A DNA stretch of 64,000 nucleotides from NCBI GenBank assembly GCA_035399845.1, contig DAOPJV010000015.1, forward strand, positions 44,592 to 108,591, in the 5' to 3' direction. Below, in pieces: positions 33,645 through 42,555 of the stretch (position 1 is the first letter of the stretch; every line of letters starts with the position of its first letter). The notes under the pieces were generated by a model. The model was not told where the DNA came from. It worked only from the letters and a program-made list of their open reading frames with translations, and searched no databases. The translations under genes were made by a program, and so were the position numbers. Source of the DNA: ECT2AJA-110-A sp035399845 (GTDB lineage Bacteria > Planctomycetota > Phycisphaerae > UBA1845 > UTPLA1).

Positions 33645-34955
33645 TCAGGTGCGGGCAGGCGCAGGTCCTTCGTCCACTCCGACGACGGGGAAGCCTCGTT
33701 GCGCCGTCTTTCGCGCGGGGTGAACGCTCGCGATGATCAGCGCGGCCGCGATGCACAGGCCGCCGCAGAGATAGAACGCCAGCGAGAAGTTCTGGAGATC
33801 GCCGAGGCGGCCGCCCATGATGGGGCCGAGGATGCCGCCGACTCCGTAGGCGAGAAAGACCCACGGGTAGTTCTGGCCGACGGATTTCACGCCGAACGTG
33901 TCGGCGGTGATGTTGGGGAAGAGGGCGAAGTTGCCGCCGAAGTTGAATCCGATCAGCGTCGCGGCGAGGTAGAGCAGGGCCGGGGCGCCCGCCATCCATT
34001 GGAACAGGATGACGACGATCCCCTGTGTCGCCGTCATGAGGACAAGTGAATTGCGTCGTCCGAGGTGGTCGGATATGGCGCCCCAGGCGATACGGCCGAC
34101 GCCGTTCGCGAGACTGAAGAAGACCGCCATGGCCGTTCCCGCGATGGCGCTCGCGTTCGCATCGCTCACGCCGTTGGCCTTCAGGGCGCTCATCGGGAAG
34201 GACTTCATCAGCCCGATGCACATCAGGCCGGCGCTGGCGCCGAAGAGGAACGTCAGAAAGATCTTGTAGAACTCCACGGAGCGCAGGAGTTCGCGCGACG
34301 TGAATTCGACGCTGCCATCGCCCGCGGCGGCGTTGGCGGCGGGCGGCGTGAAGCCCGCAGGGCGCCAGCCTTCGGGCGGGAAGATCATCCAGACGGCGCC
34401 AACGGGCACGGCGATGAGGAAGAACGCGCCATAGGTGATGAACGTCTGGCCGAGCCCGTAGTTGGCGATCATGTGGCCCCAGGCGCCGGCGAGTTTGACC
34501 CAGAGCAGGGCGCCGAATCCAAACCCGGCGACGGCGAATCCCGTGATCAGGCCCTTTCGATCGGGGAACCAGCGCATGCCGACGGCGATCGGAACCACGT
34601 ACGCCAGCCCAATGCCGACGCCGCCGATCACGCCCACGCCGATGAATGTCGCCCAGAAATCGGCGCCGCCGAAGAGACCGGCGATGATGTAGCCGGCGCC
34701 GAGGACTATACCGCCCATGACGGCGAGCAGTCGGGGCCCGCGTTTCGGCAGCATTTTCCCCGCGAAGACCATGGAGACCGCAAAGAAGAACAGGCCGGCG
34801 GCAAAGACGCACTGCGTGCGGGTCTTGGTCCAGCCGGCGGCCTCAAGGGCGGGGGTGAAAACGGACCAGGCGTAGATAGCGCCGAGGCACAACTGAATGA
34901 GGACGGCGCCGACAACGGCGCACCAGCGATTCATCAGACGGGAGTCTGCGCGCAC
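33645..34955 (-). CDS. MFS transporter, OFA (oxalate/formate antiporter-like) family
   Basis: 436 residues from a GTG at 34955 with AGGGG seven bases upstream; an ATG seven codons later (34934) is the alternative. Twelve hydrophobic segments are visible. Family marks: AVLIQLCLGAIYAWSVFTPA in helix 1, followed by the usual GW(T/S)KTxTQ loop, the MFS motif A remnant GKMLPKRGPRLL between helices 2 and 3, GMRWFPDRKGLITG and GAISDHLGRRNSL after helix 8. OFA members exchange small carboxylates such as oxalate, formate or lactate; most are uncharacterised. No substrate-pathway gene adjoins it. Confidence 0.87.
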   Translation of the reverse strand: MRADSRLMNRWCAVVGAVLIQLCLGAIYAWSVFTPALEAAGWTKTRTQCVFAAGLFFFAVSMVFAGKMLPKRGPRLLAVMGGIVLGAGYIIAGLFGGADFWATFIGVGVIGGVGIGLAYVVPIAVGMRWFPDRKGLITGFAVAGFGFGALLWVKLAGAWGHMIANYGLGQTFITYGAFFLIAVPVGAVWMIFPPEGWRPAGFTPPAANAAAGDGSVEFTSRELLRSVEFYKIFLTFLFGASAGLMCIGLMKSFPMSALKANGVSDANASAIAGTAMAVFFSLANGVGRIAWGAISDHLGRRNSLVLMTATQGIVVILFQWMAGAPALLYLAATLIGFNFGGNFALFPNITADTFGVKSVGQNYPWVFLAYGVGGILGPIMGGRLGDLQNFSLAFYLCGGLCIAAALIIASVHPARKTAQRGFPVVGVDEGPAPART

Positions 34956-35273
34956 GATAGATCCCCTGGGTTGGAAGTGTTCCACTCTGTACCCGGGGCG
35001 AATCCACGCCCCGAATCGAGCGTTGGGCATAAGGAAGGGTGAAACACGATTACACTATATGGATATCGACCATTCGTGTCGATACCCGCGACACGTGCGC
35101 CGAATGGCGCCCGCCGTTATCACCCGTTCGGTTCAGGACGCCTTTGGCTATCGCAAATGCGGGTTCAATGGCGGAGGAGCGGATGGCGCCGTGTTCACTC
35201 GCGGGATCGCGTCGTTGGGGGTATCTTCCGGCGCAGTTGGCGATCGCGGGCGTTCCCCGCGATGTTGAAATGA
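34956..35273. other. Divergent intergenic region
   Basis: About 320 bp between the divergently transcribed MFS gene and the glycolipid module. It includes an AT-rich patch at 35040-35070, likely to hold promoter elements for one or both sides; no clear -35/-10 pair was identified and no gene is supported. Confidence 0.35.
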
Positions 35274-37304
35274 ATGACGCGTCGCGCGCCTCGGGATGAG
35301 GCCAAGCGCGATGTGAGGGTTGACGCATTGTCTCTGACGAACGATCCCGCCCCGAACGGACCTCGGCCGGAGAAACCCATCGGGTCCGCTGAGGTCACGA
35401 ATGGCGAATTGAACAACTCGCGCCCGGCGCCTTCGGAGCTGGGCGGAACGTCCGCCTCGACGACGCGCGGGACGCACAGCACGGGCGTGACAAAGTGGTT
35501 CCTGCTTCTGGTCGTCGGCTCGCTCTTCGTCTGCATGTTCGACCTGTCGGGCGGTTCCGTCTTCGAGGGGACCGACTGCTGGGTCGCACAGACCGCTCGC
35601 GAGATGCAGCAGCGCGGCGAATGGATCATGCCGTACTTCAGCGGCGAGGAGCGATTGCAGAAGTCGCCGGGGCCCTACTGGGCCGTCATCCTCGCAAGCA
35701 AAATCCGCGGCGTCCCCGTGGATGAAGTGGCGGCGCGGATTCCGAACTCGCTTTCCGCCGTCGGTCTGATCATCGTGATCTTCTGGCTGACGCGCCGAAT
35801 CGCGGGCAATCGGGCGGCGATCTTTGCGGGGTTTGCGACGGCGTCCAGCGGTCTGATCCTGTACTGGACGGGGCGTGGCGCGTCCGATCTGGGGATGACC
35901 TTCTTCAGCACCCTGGCCCTTGCGGCGCTCTGGGTCGCGCTGGCGGATGAGCCACCGGGGCGCCGGCGCAACGTCTTTATCCTGCTCGCGTATTTCTCGG
36001 CCGGTCTCTGCATGCTTTACAAGATGCCGATGCCGCTGGTCACGGTTGGTATTCCCGCCATCGGTTCGCTGGTCCTTCAGAATCGTTGGAAAGCGCTGGC
36101 GAATCCATGGCATCTCGTCGGACTGCTCCTGTTCTTCCTTCCATGGGCGCCCTGGATTTACGCCGTCGTCGAATGGCGCATGCACGGCGACTGGGGCCTC
36201 GCCCTGGCGAAATGGCGCGTCGAGTACATCGATCGCATGACCGGCGAACTGCCGAACGTGGAAGCCAACAAACAGTGGTTCTTTTACCTGTTTTATATCG
36301 GTTTGGCGTTTGTCTATGTGGCGCCCTATACGTTATCTCTGCCCAACGCGTTCACGCGGGCGTTCAAACGAGATCCGAGCGTCAACGACGACGGCCGCAG
36401 GTTCATGGCGATCTGGTTTCTGAGCCTGCTCCTGTTTTTCACGTTGTCGACGGGCAAGGAAGCGCGATATTTTCTTCCGGCGATGCCGCCATTGTTCGTG
36501 CTGCTCGGCATTGAGTTGTCTTGGTTCTTCAGCCAGGCGCGGCCGGCGAACACGAAGGGGGCCTGGGCGCTCGCGGCTCTGTTCGCCGTGGCGATTCCCA
36601 TCGCCGCCGTCTACGGCGGGATGAATTTCGCCGAGAAGTACGTCGGATCTCGCGGGACCTTTGAGTGGGTGGCCCTGAAGACGCCGTATATCGGCATCTG
36701 CATCATTGCCGGCGTGGGCCTGACGCTCGCAGCCGTGTGCTTTGCGCGGAACCGTCGCAATCTGTCGTTTGCCATGATCGTGGCGACGATCTGGATCGGC
36801 TGGTTCTGGAGCTGGTCGAATCTGTTGCCAGTCTTCCGCGCCCAGCGGGGCGATGTGAGCTTTTCGCGACAGCTTCGAGCGCTGGTCGATGCGAATCCCG
36901 GCGTGGACCAGCACATGTACCAGGTCGCCCAGCAGAATCCGACGATTACCTGGCACAGCGACGTTCGGTTTCCGCGCGTCATCGACCAGCTCGTACTTCT
37001 TGAGAAGCAGAACTACCATCGTGACTACGACACGGAGGTGCGCCTCGTTGCGACGGAAATGCTGAACAAGCTGCGGAGTGACGACCTGTCGCTGTTCGTG
37101 GCGACGCGCGAGCACTATCTGCTGTTCCTCTACAAGGCGCCGGAACTGGCCAGGGAACTCGGATTCGAGATGCCGAAGACGTATCTGTGGATTCAAAGTA
37201 CGGAAGGCCCGGAGCGGCATCAGACGATTCTCTTCGGAAACCAGCCGCCGCCATTCGAGACGCCTGTGCTCGATCCACCCTGGGACATGGCGGCGTATCT
37301 CTGA
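35274..37304 (+). CDS. ArnT-like glycosyltransferase (GT39/GT83 membrane family)
   Basis: 676 residues with about 11-12 transmembrane helices. After a Pro/Ser-rich cytoplasmic N-terminus (~70 residues) come the family hallmarks: the catalytic-loop Asp and Trp in FEGTDCWVAQTAREM, then RGEWIMPYFSGEERLQKSPG (the RLxKPP-like motif of ArnT/PMT proteins), VAARIPNSLSAVGLI and TGKEARYFLPAMPPL. Such enzymes transfer a sugar from polyprenyl-phosphate to lipid A, glycan or protein on the outer face of the inner membrane. The start is uncertain: the ATG at 35274 lacks a good site, and a TTG about 20 codons later has AGGG upstream. The flippase-like and GT2 genes follow on the same strand and complete a plausible donor-lipid pathway. 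Confidence 0.85.
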   Translation: MTRRAPRDEAKRDVRVDALSLTNDPAPNGPRPEKPIGSAEVTNGELNNSRPAPSELGGTSASTTRGTHSTGVTKWFLLLVVGSLFVCMFDLSGGSVFEGTDCWVAQTAREMQQRGEWIMPYFSGEERLQKSPGPYWAVILASKIRGVPVDEVAARIPNSLSAVGLIIVIFWLTRRIAGNRAAIFAGFATASSGLILYWTGRGASDLGMTFFSTLALAALWVALADEPPGRRRNVFILLAYFSAGLCMLYKMPMPLVTVGIPAIGSLVLQNRWKALANPWHLVGLLLFFLPWAPWIYAVVEWRMHGDWGLALAKWRVEYIDRMTGELPNVEANKQWFFYLFYIGLAFVYVAPYTLSLPNAFTRAFKRDPSVNDDGRRFMAIWFLSLLLFFTLSTGKEARYFLPAMPPLFVLLGIELSWFFSQARPANTKGAWALAALFAVAIPIAAVYGGMNFAEKYVGSRGTFEWVALKTPYIGICIIAGVGLTLAAVCFARNRRNLSFAMIVATIWIGWFWSWSNLLPVFRAQRGDVSFSRQLRALVDANPGVDQHMYQVAQQNPTITWHSDVRFPRVIDQLVLLEKQNYHRDYDTEVRLVATEMLNKLRSDDLSLFVATREHYLLFLYKAPELARELGFEMPKTYLWIQSTEGPERHQTILFGNQPPPFETPVLDPPWDMAAYL

Positions 37305-37358
37305 TTCAGCGGCAGACGTATACCTCCATGGATCAAGTTTGGGAGTCCGCCTGAGCAC

Positions 37359-38408
37359 GTGACAGAGATCTCCGACAACTCAACCCTGATGGAACCCGAT
37401 CGCGACGCCTCGGACGAGTCGAAAGCCCTGCGCCGCAAACGCCTCTTTCGCGTCGTGAAGTGGCTGACGATTCTCGTCGTCCTCGCCGCGATGGGATGGC
37501 AGATCAGCAAGCTGGCGGACGACTGGGGGACCGACGGGGCGAAGGTGTTCGAGCGAAGTCTCGCCTGGGGCTGGCTCGCTGCGGCGATGGTGTTCTTCTG
37601 GGCGGGACAGTTCTGCTTTTCGCTCTATTGGCGCCGGCTGCTGCTCGTGTCCGATGTGTCGGCGCCGCTGGTACCGAGCGTTCGGGCGTATCTCGTCGGC
37701 ACCCTTGGCAAGTACATGCCGGGCAAGGCGCTTGTCGTTGTCGTGCGAACGGGGATGCTGCCGGACGCGAAGGGGAAGCGATTCCTTGTCGGTGGCGTGA
37801 CGATTTACGAGACGCTCACATCGATGTCGGCCGCGGGCCTGATCGGCGTGATCGCGATGCTGGTCACGCGACAGGATCTGATCCGCAACATGCTGGGCGC
37901 CGCGAGCATCGCCATCGCCCTCAGCGTCATCGTGCATCCGACCGCCTTCGGCAGGCTCGCGAAGATGGTGGCGATTCCGTTTCGCCGGAAAGGGGATCCG
38001 CTGCCCGTTCGCGACTGGTATCGCTGTTATTGGCGATCGGCGCCGCTGTTGCTCTGCGAATGGCTCGGATCGGGCCTCAGCCTGTGGGCCACGGCGGCGG
38101 CCTTCCACCTCGATGTGATGTCGTTCGACGCGGTCCTGTTTCTGACCGGGGTCGCCGCCCTGGCGACGGCCGCGGGATTTCTGGTGCTGCCCGTCCCCGC
38201 GGGTATTGGTGTTCGCGAGTTCATCGTGATCTCGCTGCTGACCAAGTGGTTTGGTGAGCACGCGACGGCCGTCTGCATTTCCCTGGTCCTGCGGACCCTC
38301 TGGACGGCGGGGGAAATCCTGCTGGCGGGCGGTCTGTACCTGCTGCCGGGCGTGACCTGGGCGCGGGCGAAGATGAGCGAGAATGGCGTCTCGGCGGCGT
38401 CTTCCTGA
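37359..38408 (+). CDS. Flippase-like / lysylphosphatidylglycerol synthase TM-region family protein
   Basis: 349 residues, about eight transmembrane helices, GTG start at 37359 (an ATG ten codons later is possible). Family signs (PF03706/UPF0104-like): WLAAAMVFFWAGQFCFSLYW, the motif YLVGTLGKYMPGKAL in the first half and LVLPVPAGIGVREFIVISLL near the end. Members of this family act in transfer or flipping of lipid-linked groups; those next to glycosyltransferases are often called putative flippases. The position between the ArnT-like and GT2 genes supports a part in moving a polyprenyl-linked sugar across the membrane (inference). Confidence 0.83.
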   Translation: MTEISDNSTLMEPDRDASDESKALRRKRLFRVVKWLTILVVLAAMGWQISKLADDWGTDGAKVFERSLAWGWLAAAMVFFWAGQFCFSLYWRRLLLVSDVSAPLVPSVRAYLVGTLGKYMPGKALVVVVRTGMLPDAKGKRFLVGGVTIYETLTSMSAAGLIGVIAMLVTRQDLIRNMLGAASIAIALSVIVHPTAFGRLAKMVAIPFRRKGDPLPVRDWYRCYWRSAPLLLCEWLGSGLSLWATAAAFHLDVMSFDAVLFLTGVAALATAAGFLVLPVPAGIGVREFIVISLLTKWFGEHATAVCISLVLRTLWTAGEILLAGGLYLLPGVTWARAKMSENGVSAASS

Positions 38409-38502
38409 CGGCGCTGGCCAAACCGGCGTCTGTTCGCGACAATCCGGGCCTGAGTCGCTTATACAGGCGAAGGAACAGACGCCCGACGAGAGCCGCGATC
38501 GC

Positions 38503-39558
38503 ATGACGACGATGACAAATCCTCCGACGACACAATCCTCCAGAAGCACCATGCGGACCGCAGATGAGGGACGCCGACGCGACGTGTCCATCGTTGCGCC
38601 CGTTCACAATGAGGAGGAGAATCTCGAGGATCTGCACGCGGAACTGTCGGGCGTATTGAAGTCGGCGAACCTCGACTACGAGGTCATTTACGTCGATGAC
38701 GGCAGTCGGGATTCCAGCCTGAAGATCCTGAAATCCATCGCCGATCGGGATGATCGCGTGATCGTCGTCGAGTTGCGACGCAACTTCGGGCAGACGGCGG
38801 CCATGGCGGCGGGTATCGAGCACAGTTGCGGCGACGTCATTATTCCGATCGACGCCGACCTGCAGAACGATCCGAACGACATTCCCAGGATGCTGGAGAC
38901 GCTGAACGGGACGCCGCGCTACGACATCGTCAGCGGCTGGCGAAAGGATCGCAAGGACAAGATGGTCACGCGCCGGATTCCGTCGCAGATCGCGAACAAG
39001 ATCATCGCGCGCGTGACGAATGTGCCCATTCACGACTTCGGCTGCACGCTGAAGGCCTATCGCCGGGAAGTGCTCGAAGATGTGAGCCTGTCGAGCGACC
39101 TGCATCGATTTCTGCCGGCGCTGGCGGCCTGGCACGGCGCCAACATCAAGGAACTTGTCGTCAATCATCGGCCGCGAACGCGCGGCGTCACCAAGTACGG
39201 TCTGGGGCGGACGATTCGCGTGCTCCTCGATCTTGTGATCGTGAAGTTCCTCGGCACCTACATGACAAAGCCGCTCCTGTTCTTCGGGAAGATCGGCATG
39301 TGGACGCTGGCGATCGCCCTCGTGATTCTGGGTGTCGCCGTCGGCCAGAAATTCGGCTACTTCGGTCAGCCGGAAAAACTCAACCTGAACAAGAACATCC
39401 TTGTGTCGCTCAGCGCCCTGCTGGCGTTTCTGACAGTGCAGTGTGTGATGTTCGGATTGATCGCCGAGCTGTTGGTGCGTGTCTATCAGGATGGCCGGGG
39501 GCGACAGATCTATCGCGTTCGGCAGGTTTACACATCGAGTGGCAATTCGGCGGCCTGA
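38503..39558 (+). CDS. GT2 polyprenyl-phosphate glycosyltransferase (ArnC/GtrB/DPM1-like)
   Basis: About 351 residues from the ATG at 38503. The upstream frame overlaps the flippase-like gene by ~25 bp, so a longer start at 38383 is unlikely. GT-A fold: VSIVAPVHNEEENL, YEVIYVDDGSRDSS, ELRRNFGQTAAMAAGIEH, and the metal-binding DxD in IPIDADLQNDP, which are exactly the DPM1/ArnC signature; then DFGCTLKAYRREVL. Two C-terminal transmembrane helices (LFFGKIGMWTLAIALVILG and VSLSALLAFLTVQCVMFGLI) are typical of GtrB-type enzymes. The reaction is transfer of a sugar from a nucleotide donor to undecaprenyl phosphate. With the two preceding genes it forms donor synthesis, translocation and final transfer. 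Confidence 0.88.
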   Translation: MTTMTNPPTTQSSRSTMRTADEGRRRDVSIVAPVHNEEENLEDLHAELSGVLKSANLDYEVIYVDDGSRDSSLKILKSIADRDDRVIVVELRRNFGQTAAMAAGIEHSCGDVIIPIDADLQNDPNDIPRMLETLNGTPRYDIVSGWRKDRKDKMVTRRIPSQIANKIIARVTNVPIHDFGCTLKAYRREVLEDVSLSSDLHRFLPALAAWHGANIKELVVNHRPRTRGVTKYGLGRTIRVLLDLVIVKFLGTYMTKPLLFFGKIGMWTLAIALVILGVAVGQKFGYFGQPEKLNLNKNILVSLSALLAFLTVQCVMFGLIAELLVRVYQDGRGRQIYRVRQVYTSSGNSAA

Positions 39559-39666
39559 CGTCGTTTTCTGTGAAATGCCGGGAATTCGACGGCGTGCGCC
39601 GTGCGCTGCCGTCTTACGCAATCACCACGATTGCGCGGCGGGTCGCGCGCCGCTGATCCGGGGCGA

Positions 39667-40008
39667 CTACGGGGTAATCTCGTCGATGGAGTCGCAGATT
39701 TCGAGAACGCGATCGAGTCGAGTCACGCGGATGGGGCCCATGATGCGATCGGACACACCGATCAGGATGAATCGGCGTTCATCGAATTTGAAGCTGTTGG
39801 TCAACTGGACGAGTGAGCCAAGGGCGACACTCGGCGCGAACTTGACACCGGCGAGATCGATCACGATCGGCGCCCCCGGTTTGTCGGGGGCGGCGGCGTA
39901 GACATCGTCGAGGAGCTGATTCGTTGACGCGTCGTCCAGCGTGGTCTTGAGCACGCGCAGGACGAGGTATTTTTCGTGCGGAACGATCTCAGTGACTGCG
40001 TCGGACAT
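39667..40008 (-). CDS. STAS-domain anti-anti-sigma-like protein
   Basis: 113 residues from the ATG at 40008 with GAGAGGG nine bases upstream. A single STAS domain: KYLVLRVLKTTLDDASTNQL, IVIDLAGVKFAPSVALGSLV, ILIGVSDRIMGPIRVTRL. The Ser in FAPSVALGSL sits where SpoIIAA/RsbV is phosphorylated, so the protein could be the target of the two SpoIIE phosphatases at 11467-13116 and 16529-17815 (inference; they are far apart). No anti-sigma kinase gene adjoins. Confidence 0.85.
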   Translation of the reverse strand: MSDAVTEIVPHEKYLVLRVLKTTLDDASTNQLLDDVYAAAPDKPGAPIVIDLAGVKFAPSVALGSLVQLTNSFKFDERRFILIGVSDRIMGPIRVTRLDRVLEICDSIDEITP

Positions 40009-40178
40009 TGTGGACGACCCTCTCGAATGACGGCGTTGGGCGGCATTATAGCCGCAGTCGGGCGGGAGGGGAGCCCCGGCGCCGATCGAGGCCATCGGGG
40101 GAATGGGTCTTCGGGAATCCGTGCGATGTGTGATTTGCAGTACCATGACGTCTCTGATCTCAGGATGACGGGCGCATC

Positions 40179-41009
40179 ATGGTCATGAATGTCTCAGGAC
40201 GAAGAATCACGTGTGGCGTCGGGCTGGCCCCGTTCCGCATTCGTCCGGTTGCGGGCGGCCGGGTCCGGTTCACGATGTGGGTCACCGTCTTCCGGATTCC
40301 GATCATCCCCATTCGCTCGTGGGAAGCGGAATATCTCGGCGACGCGACGGATCACGGATTCACGGAAGACGGCGAACGGTTCGCCGACGCCGAGCGGATT
40401 CCGCACGACTGGGGCGGTATCCTCGCGACAACCTCGCGTTCGCTTGCCCTGGTCGTGATTGCGATCGCGCCGGCGGCGCTGCTGATCCGGCGAATTCAGG
40501 GCCGTGCGGCTTCCGGGATCGAATTCGTTCTGGGGCTCGCGTCGGCGTGCTGGCCCGTCGCGATGGTCGTGATGTGTGAGCGAATTCGTCGGTCTCGGCT
40601 GAAGGCCCTCAGCCACCTGGCGCCGGATGAGGCGATCGCGAAGCGCCCCTGGAGTGAACTCGCGGGCGCGCTGTTGTTCTTTCTGTTCTGCAGTCTGCCC
40701 GCTTTGGCATACGGGCGGCATATTGACGAGAGCGTGATCCCGTTCGGCGCGATACTGGCGATCGTGTTCTTCGGAGGCGGCGTTGCGGGGACACTCATGG
40801 TTCCCTCGTGTCCGCAGGCCGGGCTGATCGCCGGCTTCGTCGCCGGTCCCTGCAGCTTCTTTGCGCTGCAACGATACCTGCAGTGGCGAGGCGTCGCGGA
40901 GGACGCTGAACTCATGCTCGTTACGGTTGTCGCCTGTCTGCCGGCGATCGGGCTGGGATGGCTGCTTCGGCGCGTCTGGCTTCGCGACAGAGCGGTCGAG
41001 ATGCGATAG
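40179..41009 (+). CDS. Multi-pass membrane protein, unknown function
   Basis: 276 residues; starts ATGGTCATG, so residue 1 or 3 may be the start. The N-terminal ~80 residues are soluble and contain beta strands (RVRFTMWVTVFRIPIIPIRS). Then about six hydrophobic helices follow: SLALVVIAIAPAALLI, EFVLGLASACWPVAMVVM, LAGALLFFLFCSLPALAYG, FGAILAIVFFGGGVAGTLM, AGLIAGFVAGPCSFFAL, VVACLPAIGLGWLLRRVW. No family is recognised. It is divergent from the STAS gene. Confidence 0.65.
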   Translation: MVMNVSGRRITCGVGLAPFRIRPVAGGRVRFTMWVTVFRIPIIPIRSWEAEYLGDATDHGFTEDGERFADAERIPHDWGGILATTSRSLALVVIAIAPAALLIRRIQGRAASGIEFVLGLASACWPVAMVVMCERIRRSRLKALSHLAPDEAIAKRPWSELAGALLFFLFCSLPALAYGRHIDESVIPFGAILAIVFFGGGVAGTLMVPSCPQAGLIAGFVAGPCSFFALQRYLQWRGVAEDAELMLVTVVACLPAIGLGWLLRRVWLRDRAVEMR

Positions 41010-41047
41010 GGCGTTCAGGTTCGTTTGCAGAATTGCAGGCGCCCCGC

Positions 41048-42337
41048 CTACCCCGTCGCCTGTTCACGTTTCTGCACGGCGCGCCGCTTTCGCGCGTGGA
41101 ACTCCGGCGCTTCCTTGAAACACGTCCCGAGAATGCCCAGCGACTTGAGAAACGCCTTGAAGCCCGTGCGTTTCAGTTCGGCGGGCTCATCGCCGACGGA
41201 GGTGAAGCCGCGCTCGTCCGGCGTGAGCTTCTCCCAGTTGCGGAAGAGCCGGCCCCATTGTCCGTCGAGGACCTTGCGCATCATCGCCTTGGCCTTCATC
41301 GGGTACCAGAAGCTGTCGTGGTAGATCACGCTGGCCATGTAGGCCCACGGCGCGAGAACGGTCTTGAGCGACCATTCGATCGGCTTCTTCAGGGGTCCCC
41401 AATAAATCTTGTGCTGCATGCGTGACGCGAAGGTCATCTTCTTGAAGGGACCCACGAAATTCCAGTTCTCGCTTGCGGCGTCGGCGTCACCGACGATCTC
41501 GATCTCACGAGGATCGCCGCAGCCAAGCCCCATGTCGTGGGCCATTTTGATGAACTTGATGCTGAGCGGATCCATGCCCATGAGCTTGGCGGCGACGGCG
41601 TCGATGGCGACCTGATCGGCGCTGGCGAGGATGACGTTCTTCTCGTGCGGAATCATGCAGCGCGGGCCGGGACCGTCGCCGGCGAACGTGCCGTCCATAA
41701 CAGCGAAGACGCCGCGATGGATCTTCTTCTGGATCATGAGCAGGTCGACGAGCGTTTCGTGAATGACAGGATGCGTCCAGTGTCGATGTTCGTTGAGCAG
41801 TCCGCCGAAGGCGTTCTTCATGGCGCCCGTGGTGGTCGTGAAGATGTGTGTCTTCACGGTCGGCAGATGGATGATGTTCTCACCGATGAAGCGCCTGGGG
41901 ATGAAGAAGCCATCGGGATAGACCTCGTTGAGGCAGGTGAACCTGTCGGCCAGATCTCCGACGGCGTCACGAACATGGATCCACTCTTCGCCCTCGTAGA
42001 GATGGACATTGCGCAGACCGTGGGCGTCCGTCACGTTGACCTGTTTGTTTTCGCGCTCGCCGAGGTGCGCATCGATGACGACGGTCCGATTGTGGCATCC
42101 GTGGATGAGGGCGGGATCGTAGCCGTCCCGCTTCATGGCGCGGATGACGCCGTCGAGCTGCCAGGGCGTCGTGCTGCTGCCGGGAAAGAAGAAGTGCCAG
42201 CTGATATTGATCTTCAGGGCCGTATCGGCGTCTTTGGCGACGACATCCTGGTAGTCCGCCAGATTGAGCAGACGATGATAGTCCTCGAAGATGGTTCGCG
42301 GGCTCGTCCGCAGGATGGCGACTTTGCTCTTACTCAT
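41048..42337 (-). CDS. DUF362 domain protein
   Basis: 429 residues. Two ATG codons in a row follow AGGAG; the second (42337) has the better spacing of five bases. DUF362 features: KVAILRTSPRTIFEDYHRLL, NLADYQDVV, INISWHFFFPGSSTTPWQLD, IIHLPTVKTHIFTTTTGAMK, then NAFGGLLNEHRHWTHPVIHE and VFAVMDGTFAGDGPGPR. The family is often fused to or found with Fe-S proteins and its biochemical role is not settled. No CxxC cluster motif is seen here, so a cluster is not predicted. Monocistronic; the gene upstream on this strand is the Cys-rich secreted protein, separated by a terminator. Confidence 0.82.
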   Translation of the reverse strand: MSKSKVAILRTSPRTIFEDYHRLLNLADYQDVVAKDADTALKINISWHFFFPGSSTTPWQLDGVIRAMKRDGYDPALIHGCHNRTVVIDAHLGERENKQVNVTDAHGLRNVHLYEGEEWIHVRDAVGDLADRFTCLNEVYPDGFFIPRRFIGENIIHLPTVKTHIFTTTTGAMKNAFGGLLNEHRHWTHPVIHETLVDLLMIQKKIHRGVFAVMDGTFAGDGPGPRCMIPHEKNVILASADQVAIDAVAAKLMGMDPLSIKFIKMAHDMGLGCGDPREIEIVGDADAASENWNFVGPFKKMTFASRMQHKIYWGPLKKPIEWSLKTVLAPWAYMASVIYHDSFWYPMKAKAMMRKVLDGQWGRLFRNWEKLTPDERGFTSVGDEPAELKRTGFKAFLKSLGILGTCFKEAPEFHARKRRAVQKREQATG

Positions 42338-42452
42338 CATGACTCCTGGCTGGGGTTTCGGGGGACTTTAGGGCGCAGGATGGGATCGGGCAATGGGCGG
42401 GCGCCGTCGCATGGGGCGTCGCCCGCGACGTGACGGGCCTCTGTCGGGCGAC

Positions 42453-42497
42453 AAAAAGAAGGCGGCCGTCACCAACCCTGAGTTGGCGACGGCCGCC
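42453..42497 (-). terminator. Rho-independent terminator of the Cys-rich secreted protein gene
   Basis: GGCGGCCGTC / GACGGCCGCC (42461-42470 and 42488-42497), with a second inner stem CCAAC / GTTGG. On the minus strand it is followed by TTCTTTTTG. It lies about 60 bp past the stop codon. Confidence 0.88.
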
Positions 42498-42555
42498 GCG
42501 TTGTCATGGATTCCCGCAATCGGGCGTCATCCGCGAGCGGATGACGGGCGCCCGC

